A stretch of DNA of 64,000 nucleotides from assembly GCF_026262505.1 (NCBI RefSeq), contig NC_067208.1, positions 10,549,962-10,613,961 of the forward strand, read 5' to 3'. Within the stretch, counting starts at the first letter, position 1. Every line of letters starts with the position of its first letter. Origin of the DNA: Trichomonas vaginalis G3 (taxonomy: Eukaryota; Parabasalia; Trichomonadida; Trichomonadidae). The position numbers were made by a program, and so were the translations under genes. This document shows, piece after piece, positions 47,911-60,033 of the stretch. A model generated the notes under the pieces. The model was given only the letters and a program-made list of their open reading frames with translations. It had not been told where the DNA came from and made no database searches.

Positions 47911-48138
47911 GAACATTAGTGAAGTCGTTAGTGAGAACGATAGTGAGAACGTTTATTTTTTTTACATTAGTGAGTTCGTTAGTGAAGTGAAGTGGGTGGT
48001 GGTTTTGTAAATATTTAAGGTTAAGTTAGTGTTGTCGTTTGTGTTGTAAAATATACGTTACTGGTTTTGTAAATATTTAAGGTTAACTTGGTTAAGGTGG
48101 AACGCAGTGCCACCATACCCAACATAACCATACTAACT

Positions 48139-48143
48139 GGAGC
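48139..48143 (+). repeat. Target duplication GGAGC, right side of Polinton C
   Basis: GGAGC directly after the element end CTAACT, followed by GCTGCCAAAGC, the continuation of the transposase gene. Confidence 0.9.
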
Positions 48144-48361
48144 GCTGCCAAAGCATTCAGGCTATTCCTGCCTTTATTTGGGAGTACAATAATAACACAC
48201 CGCATGAAGATCTCCCAATTAATCCATTAACTGGAACAAATTACACGCCAAATCAAATGTATCAGCTGAAACCGAAATACACAAATGCAGATACAGAAAG
48301 GTTGTGGCAAATATGGGATACAGATACAGGCATGACCGCTGTTGACACATTCACAGCGTAA
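48144..48361 (+). pseudogene. IS481-like transposase, copy 1, 3' part
   Basis: The C-terminal 70 or so codons of the transposase split by element C: AIPAFIWEYNNNTPHEDLPI, then PLTGTNYTPNQMYQLKP, ending VDTFTA and a TAA at 48,359-48,361. This part reads without change against copies 2 and 3. It was cut off from the 5' part by the 22-kb insertion. Confidence 0.85.
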
Positions 48362-49040
48362 TAATAAACATAATTTTTTAATTTCATTTTTAACAAGTTT
48401 TTTTAAATGTATGTAATGAATAATTCATTAGAATATGATAATGCACATTGTAACAGAATAGAACAATCACCAAATTTTTTTTTGAAATTAAAAAATAAAA
48501 GTAAAAAGTATAAAGTAATCTAACCAAAAAAGATATTTAAAAGAATTTTGGAAAAAACAGAATAAGGATAATGATATTATTTTAGATACACAATCGATGT
48601 ACTGAAGAATAATCCGGTAAAATGATGATATAAAATTAGATTATTTTACAAGTAGCTAAAAGAATAAAACTATAATATAAAATAAATGAAGTTTAATGAA
48701 ACAATAAAGGTTAAATAAATAATAAAGATTTTTATTTTATATCAGTATTGAGAAGAAGTAACAGCTGACACTTGGTAGACAACTTCTTTATGGCTAGAAA
48801 ATTCTATCTTGCCTTTTATTTTTTCTCGCTGTGAAACGTATTCGGTCATTTTTTTAAAAATTAATTTTTTGTTAGAGATAAGAGCTAAAACTCGGTAAAC
48901 AACTTCTTTATGTCTAGAAAATTCTATCTTGCCTTTTATTTTTTTCTCGCTGTGAAACGTATTCGGTCATTTTTTTAAAAATTAATTTTTTGTTAGAGAT
49001 AAGAGCTAAAACTCGGTAAACAACTTCTTTATGTCTAGAA

Positions 49041-49975
49041 AATTCGAGATATAAAAATTGCTCACATTTGCTCACATTTTGGCACTTTTTTGTACGTTTG
49101 TCAAAAAAATTGTGAGGAAGATCTCACAAAAATAGTCAAAATGTGAGCAAATTTTGAGAAGTGCTCACATTTTGACATACGATTATTTTCATACGTTTTT
49201 TTGATGAATTCTAATAAAACTTCATTACCACTTTCAGAACGAAGCGTAACTTTTCAGCACGTAACGCTCTATCATGTGTAGTGACATATTATTCAAAAAA
49301 ACTCAGATTGCTTATCTTATAATAACAATTTCATTAGAAAAAATGCACGATTTCACGCTAAAACTTTGAAGCAATTCTTAAATTCGGATAAAAAATCGAT
49401 ATGTATTACACTTTAAACTTCAAAAAATGGTTCAAAATTTAGACTTAGTTTATCTTAACAATATAGCAGATTTTAAGCCGAACAAGTAGGAGTAATAGAA
49501 ATAGCTCTTGAAAATAATTACAATTAGTAATATGTAAGTCAAAGTTCGAGTATTCTAATAAATAAACGTTCCGGATTTTCTTTACTACAAGAATCAATAC
49601 TTAATATATAGAAGCAACAGTAAAAACTTATTAGAGATTCAAAAAGAAAGTTGACTAAAGAGAATCTTTTTATATAAGTAATTTTATTTTTTTGAAATAC
49701 GAGATCGAATAAACATGTATTTTATTTTATTACTATAATAATACGTTTTTACATAGTAAGAAAGTTTAGAGACTGAAATGAAATTAAAAATTGAGAAAAA
49801 AATAAAGCTTTTCTATAAAAATTCATATTAATATATAGTATAATGATATTACAATTTATTGATAGTTGTGTTAGAAAAAAGGTACATTCACTATTTTTGA
49901 CAAAATTTTAAATTTTCATGGGGTTGTAAATCTTATAATAACTAGATGAATAAGGAATAAATCCCAGTATGATGT
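49041..49975 (+). repeat. Inverted-repeat arm, 935 bp (pairs with 52,978-53,914)
   Basis: It starts GAGATATAAAAATTGCTCAC straight after transposon copy 1 and contains several GCTCACATTT words, some inverted. The reverse complement is found at 52,978-53,914 next to copy 2, and the start is repeated after copy 3 at 63,621-64,000. No gene is supported. Confidence 0.85.
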
Positions 49976-50848
49976 AGTTATTTGTTGTTAATTCGAATGT
50001 GTTTAGAGGTAAACTTAGCTTGTGAGATATATATAAATAAAGTGTTAATGCTTTAACCGCTCTTGGTGGAATGACATATAATTTTGTATCCTTATAAATA
50101 AATTTAATGTAGTTTTCCATTTTTGTCACTTTTTAAGATCTTACAAAATATAGTTGATTTTTATCACTATTGAAATAAGATAAATAATGTAAGGACTCTA
50201 ATTTTGTTATAAATATGAATGAAAACAGTAAAATGGATAACTTAAATATATAAAAATAAATATTGGAACAAAGCTATAACAAATTTTCATTCTTATTTAT
50301 AAATTGATAAACCAAAGTAATACATTTTATTACATTTCGTGTAACATATACTAATATATAGATATTTTTTGAGATAATGTATTTATCTGTAAAAATTGTA
50401 TGTGATCAAATTTGATTGATAAATTTATTCAGTAATAATAAATTGCATGTACAATATATTATTGTCTTGCCATTTTTTTGCTCATAATAAAAAATCTTTA
50501 AAAATGATAACAATAAAAGAGTATTAAGTAAAAATTTATACATCCAAAATATATTTCAGTAACAGCATAATACGCCTATGCTAATTTTTAGTTCTTAAAT
50601 TAAATAGATGTCCCTAATCCCATAGATATTCACCAAACTTGGCAAATTCTGAACGTGATCTACATATCCCTAGCAAGTAGATCATATTGGTATACGTATC
50701 TTGATCAAATAAAAAGAATATTTGTTGAATAATTTCTGTTCAAATTAAAAGTTCTTCAACTTACGGTAAATCTATCTGCCTTAAAAAGTATTACGATATT
50801 ATGCAAAGTCAATTTTCTCCAAAAAAATATTTGAAGATGATACTTTAA

Positions 50849-50989
50849 GGGTGCCCTATAACGATAATGTAAACATCACAAAATTAACCTTATTAGAACT
50901 CGAATGAATGAATTATCCAGATTCTAGTTCTCAATATAATAGCCTTAAAAGTGCTTTTCTGAGGGTGGTTTATCGTCTATAGGGCACCC
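50849..50989. mobile_element. MITE-like element flanked by TTAA
   Basis: 141 bp between TTAA at 50,845-50,848 and TTAA at 50,990-50,993. The ends are inverted repeats: GGGTGCCCTATAACGAT at the left, and the complement of GGGTGCCCTATAGACGAT at the right. TTAA flanks are the mark of piggyBac-type insertion, although the ends themselves are not the usual CCCT-type that I remember for piggyBac. No coding capacity. Confidence 0.5.
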
Positions 50990-51224
50990 TTAAGTATACC
51001 AAAAATACAAGAATTTTGAGAGAACTCAATGAATTTTTGTGAAGGTGGAGTTAAATTGAGAAGATTTTTGGTCAGAGAAAAACAAAAATTACTATCTGAT
51101 AAAATGGTATTAAAATGAAAAAAGTTTAAACAAAGGAAATGAAGAATTTATATTATATTAGAATTTAAAGAGTAAATATAAAAGATTGAAAGAAAGAATA
51201 ATAATAGGATTCTTGAATGCAACA

Positions 51225-51413
51225 TTTGGAATGATGTTTCCAGTTGTAGATGTGTTAAGCAAAGAGAGATAATGATAGTTTCTTGAGTTTTGAGTTAAGC
51301 TTGTTGTAGATGAGAGAGAAATTTTGACGAGACTGAGGAACTTCATTTGGAATGATGTTTCCAGTTGTAGATGTGTTAAGCAAAGAGAGATAATGATAGT
51401 TTCTTGAGTTTTT
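51225..51413 (+). repeat. Direct repeat of about 72 bp, two copies
   Basis: The word ATTTGGAATGATGTTTCCAG and the 50 bases after it (ending GATAGTTTCTTGAGTTTT) occur near 51,225 and again near 51,344, separated by an unrelated stretch of about 45 bp. The copies look almost identical. No gene. Confidence 0.7.
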
Positions 51414-52977
51414 GCAATTAACCATCCTCAATGACTATTGTTTTAATATAATTTTTAAATTTTTTAAAACTGACATTTTAGTTGTATATTTTTTCTAACA
51501 AAGGTACATTCACTAGGTGATAACAGTAAAATGGGATGAAAATATGATAAATAGCATCCCTATATAGTGCCAAACAATATTTATACGGGCCAAAAAAATT
51601 TGGCTAGAGATTTGGCGAGTTATAAAACTTAGAAAATTGAGAGGGATTTTTATTTTTGAATTTTTTTGGAAAGTTAAAATTGCGATTAAAAATCGATTTC
51701 CAGGAGAACTAAGCATCTCATCATATATTTAAATCGATAAAAATATTAAATAATAGTTGAATAGTATAACAACGTGAAATTATGGCTGAATCTACAGAAA
51801 AAATGAACATATTTGACATTTTTGAAAATTCATACGTTAGATGGTGACAGACTCATAAACTATACTTTAGCTAAGATTGATATATGGTTTCAACAACACA
51901 TGGTTAAAATTGTAAAAATATTTTAGATTTCAAAAAGGTATATATGGTAATATAATGGAACAAAGTCAACAAATAGCATGTTAAATATGTTATAATTAAC
52001 TTTTTATTAGATCCAATAGTAGATATCGAATGGTTTCCAGCTTTATGGTTAAATATTTTCTTTTCGAGCTTCTCTTTAACTGTTGTATTAAGGTTGTAAA
52101 TTTTTGATGCTAGAAACTATGGAATCTTCTTTGCTGCTGCATTTTTCTTGAGAGTTCTTGCAATTTCGAATAGATCTGCGCATTGTATGAAATTGAGGCT
52201 TTAAAATATCTTGAAAACAGAATAGGACTGCTTTTCCAAAGGAATGCTTACTTGTAAATCAGAGAGTTTCAAAATTGAGAGCAAGATTATCATCATAACT
52301 TTCGATTTTGCTGCGAAAAAGGAAGACAAGTAATTAACAAATCATTTACTGTTGTTCATCAAAAGAAGAAAACTTTGATAACAACTAATGATGATAAAAT
52401 CAAGCTATCTTTTAATATTTTAAATTGATAAGACATTCAAAATATTTGAATGGTTTAAAATATTTTCTTTTAATTTCTATAAGATATTATCATGATTATA
52501 TAATAAAATTTAAATTTTTATTCAAAAAGGCAATATTTCAAACTTTTAATTTCAAAAATCTTAATTCTGCAATAAGTGTATTTAATTGTAGCAAATTTAA
52601 TGATCCTTCGTCATGCTTAGCAATTTGGAACTCATAAATTAATGATTTCTTCAAGTAAAATTCTGCATTATTTCAAAAGTCAATAATTCTCTAGTAACTT
52701 TTCTTCAAACCCTAACCATTATATTATATGTATAATGGAGAATAATTGCAAAGAAAGATAGCCGAATTTACTGTAGTTCTTGTGATGCGAAATAATTGCA
52801 AATTAACACATAGTTTTAACAGCATCAATCTCTTTTTGCTCTCATTTAAATGCATTCGCACACTTTAATTTTGAAATATAAGAGTTTTGGAAATTATCAA
52901 ATTTATCTGCTCAAATACTATAGATCTTCATAAGTGTTAATAGAATCACCAGCCTTACATATAGTGTTTAATATAAT

Positions 52978-53914
52978 GATGCACATCATACTGGGATTTA
53001 TTCCTTATTCATCTAGTTATTATAAGATTTACAACCCCATGAAAATTTAAAATTTTGTCAAAAATAGTGAATGTACCTTTTTTCTAACACAACTATCAAT
53101 AAATTGTAATATCATTATACTATATATTAATATGAATTTTTATAGAAAAGCTTTATTTTTTTCTCAATTTTTAATTTCATTTCAGTCTCTAAACTTTCTT
53201 ACTATGTAAAAACGTATTATTATAGTAATAAAATAAAATACATGTTTATTCGATCTCGTATTTCAAAAAAATAAAATTACTTATATAAAAAGATTCTCTT
53301 TAGTCAACTTTCTTTTTGAATCTCTAATAAGTTTTTACTGTTGCTTCTATATATTAAGTATTGATTCTTGTAGTAAAGAAAATCCGGAACGTTTATTTAT
53401 TAGAATACTCGAACTTTGACTTACATATTACTAATTGTAATTATTTTCAAGAGCTATTTCTATTACTCCTACTTGTTCGGCTTAAAATCTGCTATATTGT
53501 TAAGATAAACTAAGTCTAAATTTTGAACCATTTTTTGAAGTTTAAAGTGTAATACATATCGATTTTTTATCCGAATTTAAGAATTGCTTCAAAGTTTTAG
53601 CGTGAAATCGTGCATTTTTTCTAATGAAATTGTTATTATAAGATAAGCAATCTGAGTTTTTTTGAATAATATGTCACTACACATGATAGAGCGTTACGTG
53701 CTGAAAAGTTACGCTTCGTTCTGAAAGTGGTAATGAAGTTTTATTAGAATTCATCAAAAAAACGTATGAAAATAATCGTATGTCAAAATGTGAGCACTTC
53801 TCAAAATTTGCTCACATTTTGACTATTTTTGTGAGATCTTCCTCACAATTTTTTTGACAAACGTACAAAAAAGTGCCAAAATGTGAGCAAATGTGAGCAA
53901 TTTTTATATCTCGA
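52978..53914 (-). repeat. Inverted-repeat arm, 937 bp (pairs with 49,041-49,975)
   Basis: Reverse complement of the left arm, with the boundary near ATCATACTGGGATT. It leads straight into transposon copy 2, so arm plus transposon together form the mirror of copy 1 plus its arm. Confidence 0.85.
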
Positions 53915-56097
53915 ATTTTCTAGACATAAAGAAGTTGTTTACCGAGTTTTAGCTCTTATCTCTAACAAAAAATTAATTTTTAAAAAAATGACCGAATACG
54001 TTTCACAGCGAGAAAAAAATAAAAGGCAAGATAGAATTTTCTAGACATAAAGAAGTTGTTTACCGAGTTTTAGCTCTTATCTCTAACAAAAAATTAATTT
54101 TTAAAAAAATGACCGAATACGTTTCACAGCGAGAAAAAAATAAAAGGCAAGATAGAATTTTCTAGCCATAAAGAAGTTGTCTACCAAGTGTCAGCTGTTA
54201 CTTCTTCTCAATACTGATATAAAATAAAAATCTTTATTATTTATTTAACCTTTATTGTTTCATTAAACTTCATTTATTTTATATTATAGTTTTATTCTTT
54301 TAGCTACTTGTAAAATAATCTAATTTTATATCATCATTTTACCGGATTATTCTTCAGTACATCGATTGTGTATCTAAAATAATATCATTATCCTTATTCT
54401 GTTTTTTCCAAAATTCTTTTAAATATCTTTTTTGGTTAGATTACTTTATACTTTTTACTTTTATTTTTTAATTTCAAAAAAAAATTTGGTGATTGTTCTA
54501 TTCTGTTACAATGTGCATTATCATATTCTAATGAATTATTCATTACATACATTTAAAAAAACTTGTTAAAAATGAAATTAAAAAATTATGTTTTATTATT
54601 ACGCTGTGAATGTGTCAACAGCGGTCATGCCTGTATCTGTATCCCATATTTGCCACAACCTTTCTGTATCTGCATTTGTGTATTTCGGTTTCAGCTGATA
54701 CATTTGATTTGGCGTGTAATTTGTTCCAGTTAATGGATTAATTGGGAGATCTTCATGCGGTGTGTTATTATTGTACTCCCAAATAAAGGCAGGAATAGCC
54801 TGAATGCTTTGGCAGCGCTCCAATGTCGGCCAGAATCTCTCAATCTTCCCATTTTGGTAGGGAGAATGAGAGTCTGTATGCCGCCATTGGACGCCCCAAA
54901 GATCAAGTAGATCTTGAAAGGCTCCCCTATTTTCTGAACCGTTATCGGTCCAGAAAACAATAAGGGGCGCCAAATTCAATGAAGGCGGAAGCCGCAACGT
55001 TCGCTGTCGTCGCTGCCAGCATATCTGGTATTTGTATACACGCTAGGACTTTGCGGCTAAAATCGTCGATTATGCCATAAATATACTGGCCACGAACACC
55101 CCTAAAATAATGAACATCTGCGTGCCAGATAAGATTGGGTGAAAGCGCCCAATATCTTACTGCTGTTTCTGGCCCGGCATGCTCTAATCGCGTCTTGGTG
55201 AAATGATTTTCTTTGAAGTATCTGCGTACTTCTCTATAAGATACATCAATTTGTTTGTAATTTCAAACGTTTCCATTGTTTTGTTTGACCACAGGGAAAG
55301 GCCCAGTGGTCATGTATCACAGCAAGAGCTTTGATTTGGTCGTAGGGATTGACCCTACGACCTTTCTTGCCTTTAGGCAATGGGATATTCTGTAAGCTAA
55401 ATTGATTTTGTAAAAAAGATTTGAAACATCTAAATATTTGAAATCATTTGATTGAAGGGTTGGGGCGATGGGAACATGGGTGCAAGCTTCTTCCCATGTC
55501 ATTTTACCTTTTTCAATCTGATTGGAAATACCAATTAGGTAAATTCGATCGACATACCCTTTGTAAGGATTCATTCTAATGAAGTACGTTAACAATCAAA
55601 ATATTCTATAAGTGTGTAGTATGGAATTCAAAAGAATAAAGAAAATGGTAACGTAAATAAACGTATTATGAAAAAATTGATAATTAAAATGAAAAAAATA
55701 AAAAAAATAAGTAAAGTGACTGGAAATGAAAATTAAAATCAGTGTAAAGTTTTATTTTTTTCTCGCTGTGAAACGTATTCGGTCATTTTTTTAAAAATTA
55801 ATTTTTTGTTAGAGATAAGAGCTAAAACTCGGTAAACAACTTCTTTATGTCTAGAAAATTCTATCTTGCCTTTTATTTTTTTCTCGCTGTGAAACGTATT
55901 CGGTCATTTTTTTAAAAATTAATTTTTTGTTAGAGATAAGAGCTAAAACTCGGTAAACAACTTCTTTATGTCTAGAAAATTCTATCTTGCCTTTTATTTT
56001 TTTCTCGCTGTGAAACGTATTCGGTCATTTTTTTAAAAATTAATTTTTTGTTAGAGATAAGAGCTAAAACTTTGCAGACAACTCCCCCATGTCTAGC
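53915..56097 (-). mobile_element. IS481-like DNA transposon, copy 2
   Basis: About 2.18 kb, in opposite orientation to copies 1 and 3, with the same 120-bp terminal units (CTAGACAT at 53,920 on one side, the variant unit ending at 56,097 on the other). Both its flanks are the same as the flanks of copies 1 and 3, so it was duplicated with its surroundings, not freshly inserted. Confidence 0.8.
54599..55574 (-). pseudogene. IS481-like transposase, copy 2
   Basis: From the ATG at 55,574 to a TAA at 54,599-54,601, the same length as copy 3. It differs from copy 3 by three one-base indels in homopolymers: one A fewer in TTTCAAATC near 55,420, one A more in ACAAACAAATT near 55,250, and one T more in TTGTTTTCTGG near 54,955. 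As assembled it is therefore shifted out of frame three times, yet otherwise almost identical, including the catalytic residues. This makes sequence error a real alternative to decay. Confidence 0.85.
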
Positions 56098-56480
56098 AAA
56101 TTTAACATTCGTCTCCCATTTTTATATATTTGGTTTAGAATGTTCGAAAATGCGTAATATGGTCATTAATATTAATTGAAAAGAACCTTGAATTAATTCA
56201 ATCTGATCTCACAAAATATTTTAAATTACAAACTTTGTAGTTTGAATAGATAATTAGTATTAAACTCAAATAACTAGTTTATTTTTGAATAAAAATTATT
56301 TGAATTTATTCAATTTTGTGAATTTTCCTTCAAAAATCAAGTTTAAATATCTTATTTGCCGTATAATTATAAATACAATGAAACATATTCGAAATTGAAA
56401 AGAATGACTTTTTCTGTTCTTTCAATCATTCAATTTGAATTTTGCAATATTGGATTTCTCATTAAATGCCTATTAAAAAC

Positions 56481-57734
56481 TGTAATAAACAGAAATTCAT
56501 CAAAAGTGACAGCTCTCAATTTTCTGACATTTGTAAATTCTAAATTGAATGAGAAAAATGAAATAATACTAAGCATAATACAATATTCTAGATTTAATTA
56601 TAATTAGGAAAAAGTTAGTTTTGAGAGTACTTTTCATAGGCATATAGAATGAAATCTTCTGAAAAATAATATCACATAAACTCATATTATTTTCTAATAT
56701 ATAACTATTTTATATAAAAATCAAATTCAATGATCTTAAAAGCGAAGGATAAACCTCAAATTTACGAATATAATGAGTGGGAATATAATGCTTATCTATC
56801 ATAAAACCATATGAAATATCAATTTTTGCTTTACGCCTAATTTTTGACGACAATTAGCAAAAAATGTTAAATGTTAACACTCAGTCCATTTGAATATGAA
56901 AAATAAAATTGACTTTGATTAAATGTTTTTATTTATCATGCAATTCTTCTTGCGACCAAAGATTTGAATAAAAGTTCAAAAAATAAGATAGCTTAAAAAA
57001 TAATATACGGTAGTGTTTACTAATAGATGAATAGTATATAAATTCTATTAAAATGGATTTGATCCAAAAAAATATATAAAATTTGATCATAAATAAAATC
57101 GTTTTAAATTACTTCTTCATTTAAATTATAACAATTATTTTTGGTTTTATATTTTTTTGGATCAAATCCATTTTAATAGAATTTATATACTATTCATCTA
57201 TTAGTAAACACTACCGTATATTATTTTTTAAGCTATCTTATTTTTTGAACTTTTATTCAAATCTTTGGTCGCAAGAAGAATTGCATGATAAATAAAAACA
57301 TTTAATCAAAGTCAATTTTATTTTTCATATTCAAATGGAGTGAGTGTTCACGTTTAACATTTTTGCTAATTGTCGTCAAAAATTAGGCGTAAAGCAAAAA
57401 TTGATATTTCATATGGTTTTATGATAGATAAGCATCATATTCCCACTCATTATATTCGTAAATTTTGAGGTTTATCCTTCGCTTTTAAGATCATTGAATT
57501 TGATTTTTATATAAAATAGTTATATATTAGAAAATAATATGAGTTTATGTGATATTATTTTTCAGAAGATTTTGTGTTCTTCTTCAAAATTTTATTTTTT
57601 TTATTAAAAAGAATCTTTACAAAATATACATTTACTTTAATTAATATTTAAAAACGTGCTCTATCAAAAGTTCCAAAAATTCAATATTTTAGCTTTTCTG
57701 AGGTGTCACTTTTGATGAATTTCTGTTTACAACA
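56481..57734. mobile_element. Foldback element 1, in the left arm only
   Basis: 1,254 bp, starting TGTAATAAACAGAAATTCATC and ending in a near-inverse (GATGAATTTCTGTTTACAACA). It interrupts the sequence ATTAAAAACAACAAGC that is continuous in the other copies, leaving an A-rich duplication of 4-5 bp (AAAC or AAAAC). Arms of about 600 bp flank a centre of about 75 bp. The outer 160 bp of the right arm is replaced by unrelated AT-rich sequence. No coding capacity, so it is non-autonomous. Confidence 0.75.
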
Positions 57735-58443
57735 AAACAACAAGCAATTTAACTTACATTCAAATTTATTTGTGTTATATTCAATCTTCTCAAAACTTAT
57801 AATTTTCGGCTATAGCATGATTATATGCTATATAATATAATAAACCTATAATAGTATCATTCTTTCAATTATTTGAAGAGAAAACCGAAAAAATCTATTT
57901 TCGGTCTATAACAATTACACATTTCATCCAAAATAACGTGCTTTTTCTATCCGCTCATTTCAACTTTTATCGGCACGCAGCTTAACTCAATTTTGATGTT
58001 TTTTCGCATTAACATGCAGCCCATATTAAATCCTGCATTTTACTGACATTATACCAGTTTATTTGAGAATTATGATTCTTTGATATCTCTTGTTTTAATT
58101 TAAATACATATAGTGAAGTTTCGTATGCTTATGGACATTTGAGATTTTTATTCCAAAAACGAATATCGCTTATTGTCAATGAAATATATTTTCATTCAAG
58201 ATGAAGAATGCATAATTCAATCATAATCTACTATTTCCAAATTGTTTTTGCATTTAGACATTAATTTGATAAAGAATATTATCTTTCGAAATAAAATATT
58301 ATCAAATCAAAACATGCCATAATACATATCTTCAAATAAAGCATCTGTTAAATAGAATATGTACAACTCATTACATGTTTGAATCTCTAAAAGTGACGAA
58401 AATGAAACCTTGATATATGCAGGAAGACAAATTTTAAATGTAA

Positions 58444-58560
58444 AGGGGTTTAGCTCAATGGGAGAGCGCAGATAAAATCTTTAGTATTGATAGTAAGATT
58501 TCTTACATCAAACGTTCAGATTTATAATCCTGAAATCTTGGTTCAACTCCAAGAACTCCT
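58444..58560 (+). tRNA. tRNA-Ile(UAU)-like gene with an insertion
   Basis: Acceptor stem AGGGGTT (58,444-58,450) pairs with AACTCCT (58,554-58,560), with one G-T. The D arm is GCTC...GAGC; the T arm is CTTGG, loop TTCAACT, CCAAG. The anticodon loop reads TTTATAA (anticodon TAT), with TCCTG on its 3' side. The 5' side of the anticodon stem is separated from the loop by about 45 extra bases (between two CAGA words), which is not the usual intron site after position 37. A T-run follows, as for RNA polymerase III genes. Probably a pseudogene or an unusual split gene. Confidence 0.6.
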
Positions 58561-58766
58561 ATTTTTGGTTTTTCCTTTTTGATATTTCAGTGTGGGAAGG
58601 TATATTAGCGATATTTTTTGATATTTAATAATCTAGCATATGCAGCAATCTTATATATAAATTAGATTAATCATGACATAATTTCAATCAAGTAGAATTT
58701 TTTAACCATCAACATTTTTCATTCAAAAATTGAATTAGTTGTCAAATTTGTAATTGATCTTAAAAG

Positions 58767-60033
58767 TGTAATAAACAGAAATTCATCAAAAGTGACAGCT
58801 CTCAATTTTTTGACATCTGTAAATTCTAAATTGAATGAGAAAAATGAAATAATACTAAGCATAATACAATATTCTAGATTTAATTATAATTAGGAAAAAG
58901 TTAGTTTTGAGAGTACTTTTCATAGGCATATAGAATGAAATCTTCTGAAAAATAATATCACATAAACTCATATTATTTTCTAATATATAACTATTTTATA
59001 TAAAAATCAAATTCAATGATCTTAAAAGCGAAGGATAAACCTCAAAATTTACGAATATAATGAGTGGGAATATAATGCTTATCTATCATAAAACCATATG
59101 AAATATCAATTTTTGCTTTACGCCTAATTTTTGACGACAATTAGCAAAAAATGTTAAATGTTAACACTCAGTCCATTTGAATATGAAAAATAAAATTGAC
59201 TTTGATTAAATGTTTTTATTTATCATGCAATTCTTCTTGCGACCAAAGATTTGAATAAAAGTTCAAAAAATAAGATAGCTTAAAAAATAATATACGGTAG
59301 TGTTTACTAATAGATGAATAGTATATAAATTCTATTAAAATGGATTTGATCCAAAAAAATATAAAACCAAAAATAATTGTTATAATTTAAATGAAGAAGT
59401 AATTTAAAACGATTTTATTTATGATCAAATTTTATATATTTTTTTGGATCAAATCCATTTTAATAGAATTTATATACTATTCATCTATTAGTAAACACTA
59501 CCGTATATTATTTTTTAAGCTATCTTATTTTTTGAACTTTTATTCAAATCTTTGGTCGCAAGAAGAATTGCATGATAAATAAAAACATTTAATCAAAGTC
59601 AATTTTATTTTTCATATTCAAATGGACTGAGTGTTAACATTTAACATTTTTTGCTAATTGTCGTCAAAAATTAGGCGTAAAGCAAAAATTGATATTTCAT
59701 ATGGTTTTATGATAGATAAGCATTATATTCCCACTCATTATATTCGTAAATTTTGAGGTTTATCCTTCGCTTTTAAGATCATTGAATTTGATTTTTATAT
59801 AAAATAGTTATATATTAGAAAATAATATGAGTTTATGTGATATTATTTTTCAGAAGATTTCATTCTATATGCCTATGAAAAGTACTCTCAAAACTAACTT
59901 TTTCCTAATTATAATTAAATCTAGAATATTGTATTATGCTTAGTATTATTTCATTTTTCTCATTCAATTTAGAATTTACAGATGTCAAAAAATTGAGAGC
60001 TGTCACTTTTGATGAATTTCTGTTTATTACACT
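58767..60033. mobile_element. Foldback element 2, at the centre of the palindrome
   Basis: The same element as 56,481-57,734 with both arms complete (TGTAATAAACAGAAATTCATC ... GATGAATTTCTGTTTATTACA). Because the surrounding DNA is itself mirrored, no target duplication can be told apart. Its central piece of about 75 bp is in the opposite orientation to that of foldback element 1. No coding capacity. Confidence 0.75.

Larger units (their letters stand above)
26109..48138 (+). mobile_element. Polinton/Maverick element C, 22,030 bp, both ends present
   Basis: The element starts AGTTAGTATGG and ends CCATACTAACT, the AG...CT ends expected of Polintons, with a 5-bp target duplication. TIRs are about 690 bp. 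Genes in order: TIR gene, basic glycine-rich protein, penton-like, ATPase, unknown, CCG-motif protein, minor capsid-like, fibre, integrase, CxxC protein, small conserved protein, KilA-N, acidic-tailed protein, protein-primed polymerase, NUMOD4/HNH, decayed genes, capsid, membrane protein, small protein, TIR gene. I see no adenovirus-type protease. Whole in outline, but broken within, roughly fifteen to twenty-five breaks. The TIRs differ at only a few sites, so the insertion should be young; it is later than the duplication of the transposon it sits in, because copies 2 and 3 lack it. Confidence 0.92.
47451..48138 (-). repeat. Right terminal inverted repeat of element C
   Basis: Inverted partner of 26,109-26,795; it ends CCATACTAACT. 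The match begins just before the stop of the small coiled-coil gene. The few differences I see are in A/T runs, which makes the pair look recent or kept alike by conversion. Confidence 0.92.
24832..49040 (+). mobile_element. IS481-like DNA transposon, copy 1 (split by Polinton C)
   Basis: A DDE transposon with an rve-type transposase, of the eukaryotic IS481-like sort. Its ends are inverted arrays of a 120-bp unit: left units begin at CTAGACAT at 24,832, 24,952 and 25,073, and right units end at CTAG at 48,794, 48,914 and 49,035. Without the 22-kb Polinton that split it, the element is about 2.2 kb. Between the left repeats and the gene there is only AT-rich leader; from 48,362 to about 48,770 there is AT-rich sequence with no gene. 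Confidence 0.75.
49976..52977. other. AT-rich spacer between the inverted arms, no gene
   Basis: About 3 kb without a convincing coding region: the frames are short, AT-biased and unlike any protein I know. It holds a small TTAA-flanked MITE-like element (50,849-50,989) and a direct repeat of about 72 bp near 51,225-51,413. It is single-copy in this window. Confidence 0.7.

Noticed and set aside
49908-50129. 73-residue minus-strand frame at the arm boundary
   Set aside because: It crosses the limit between repeated arm and unique spacer, so it cannot be a conserved gene; only the first half is present in the other arm.
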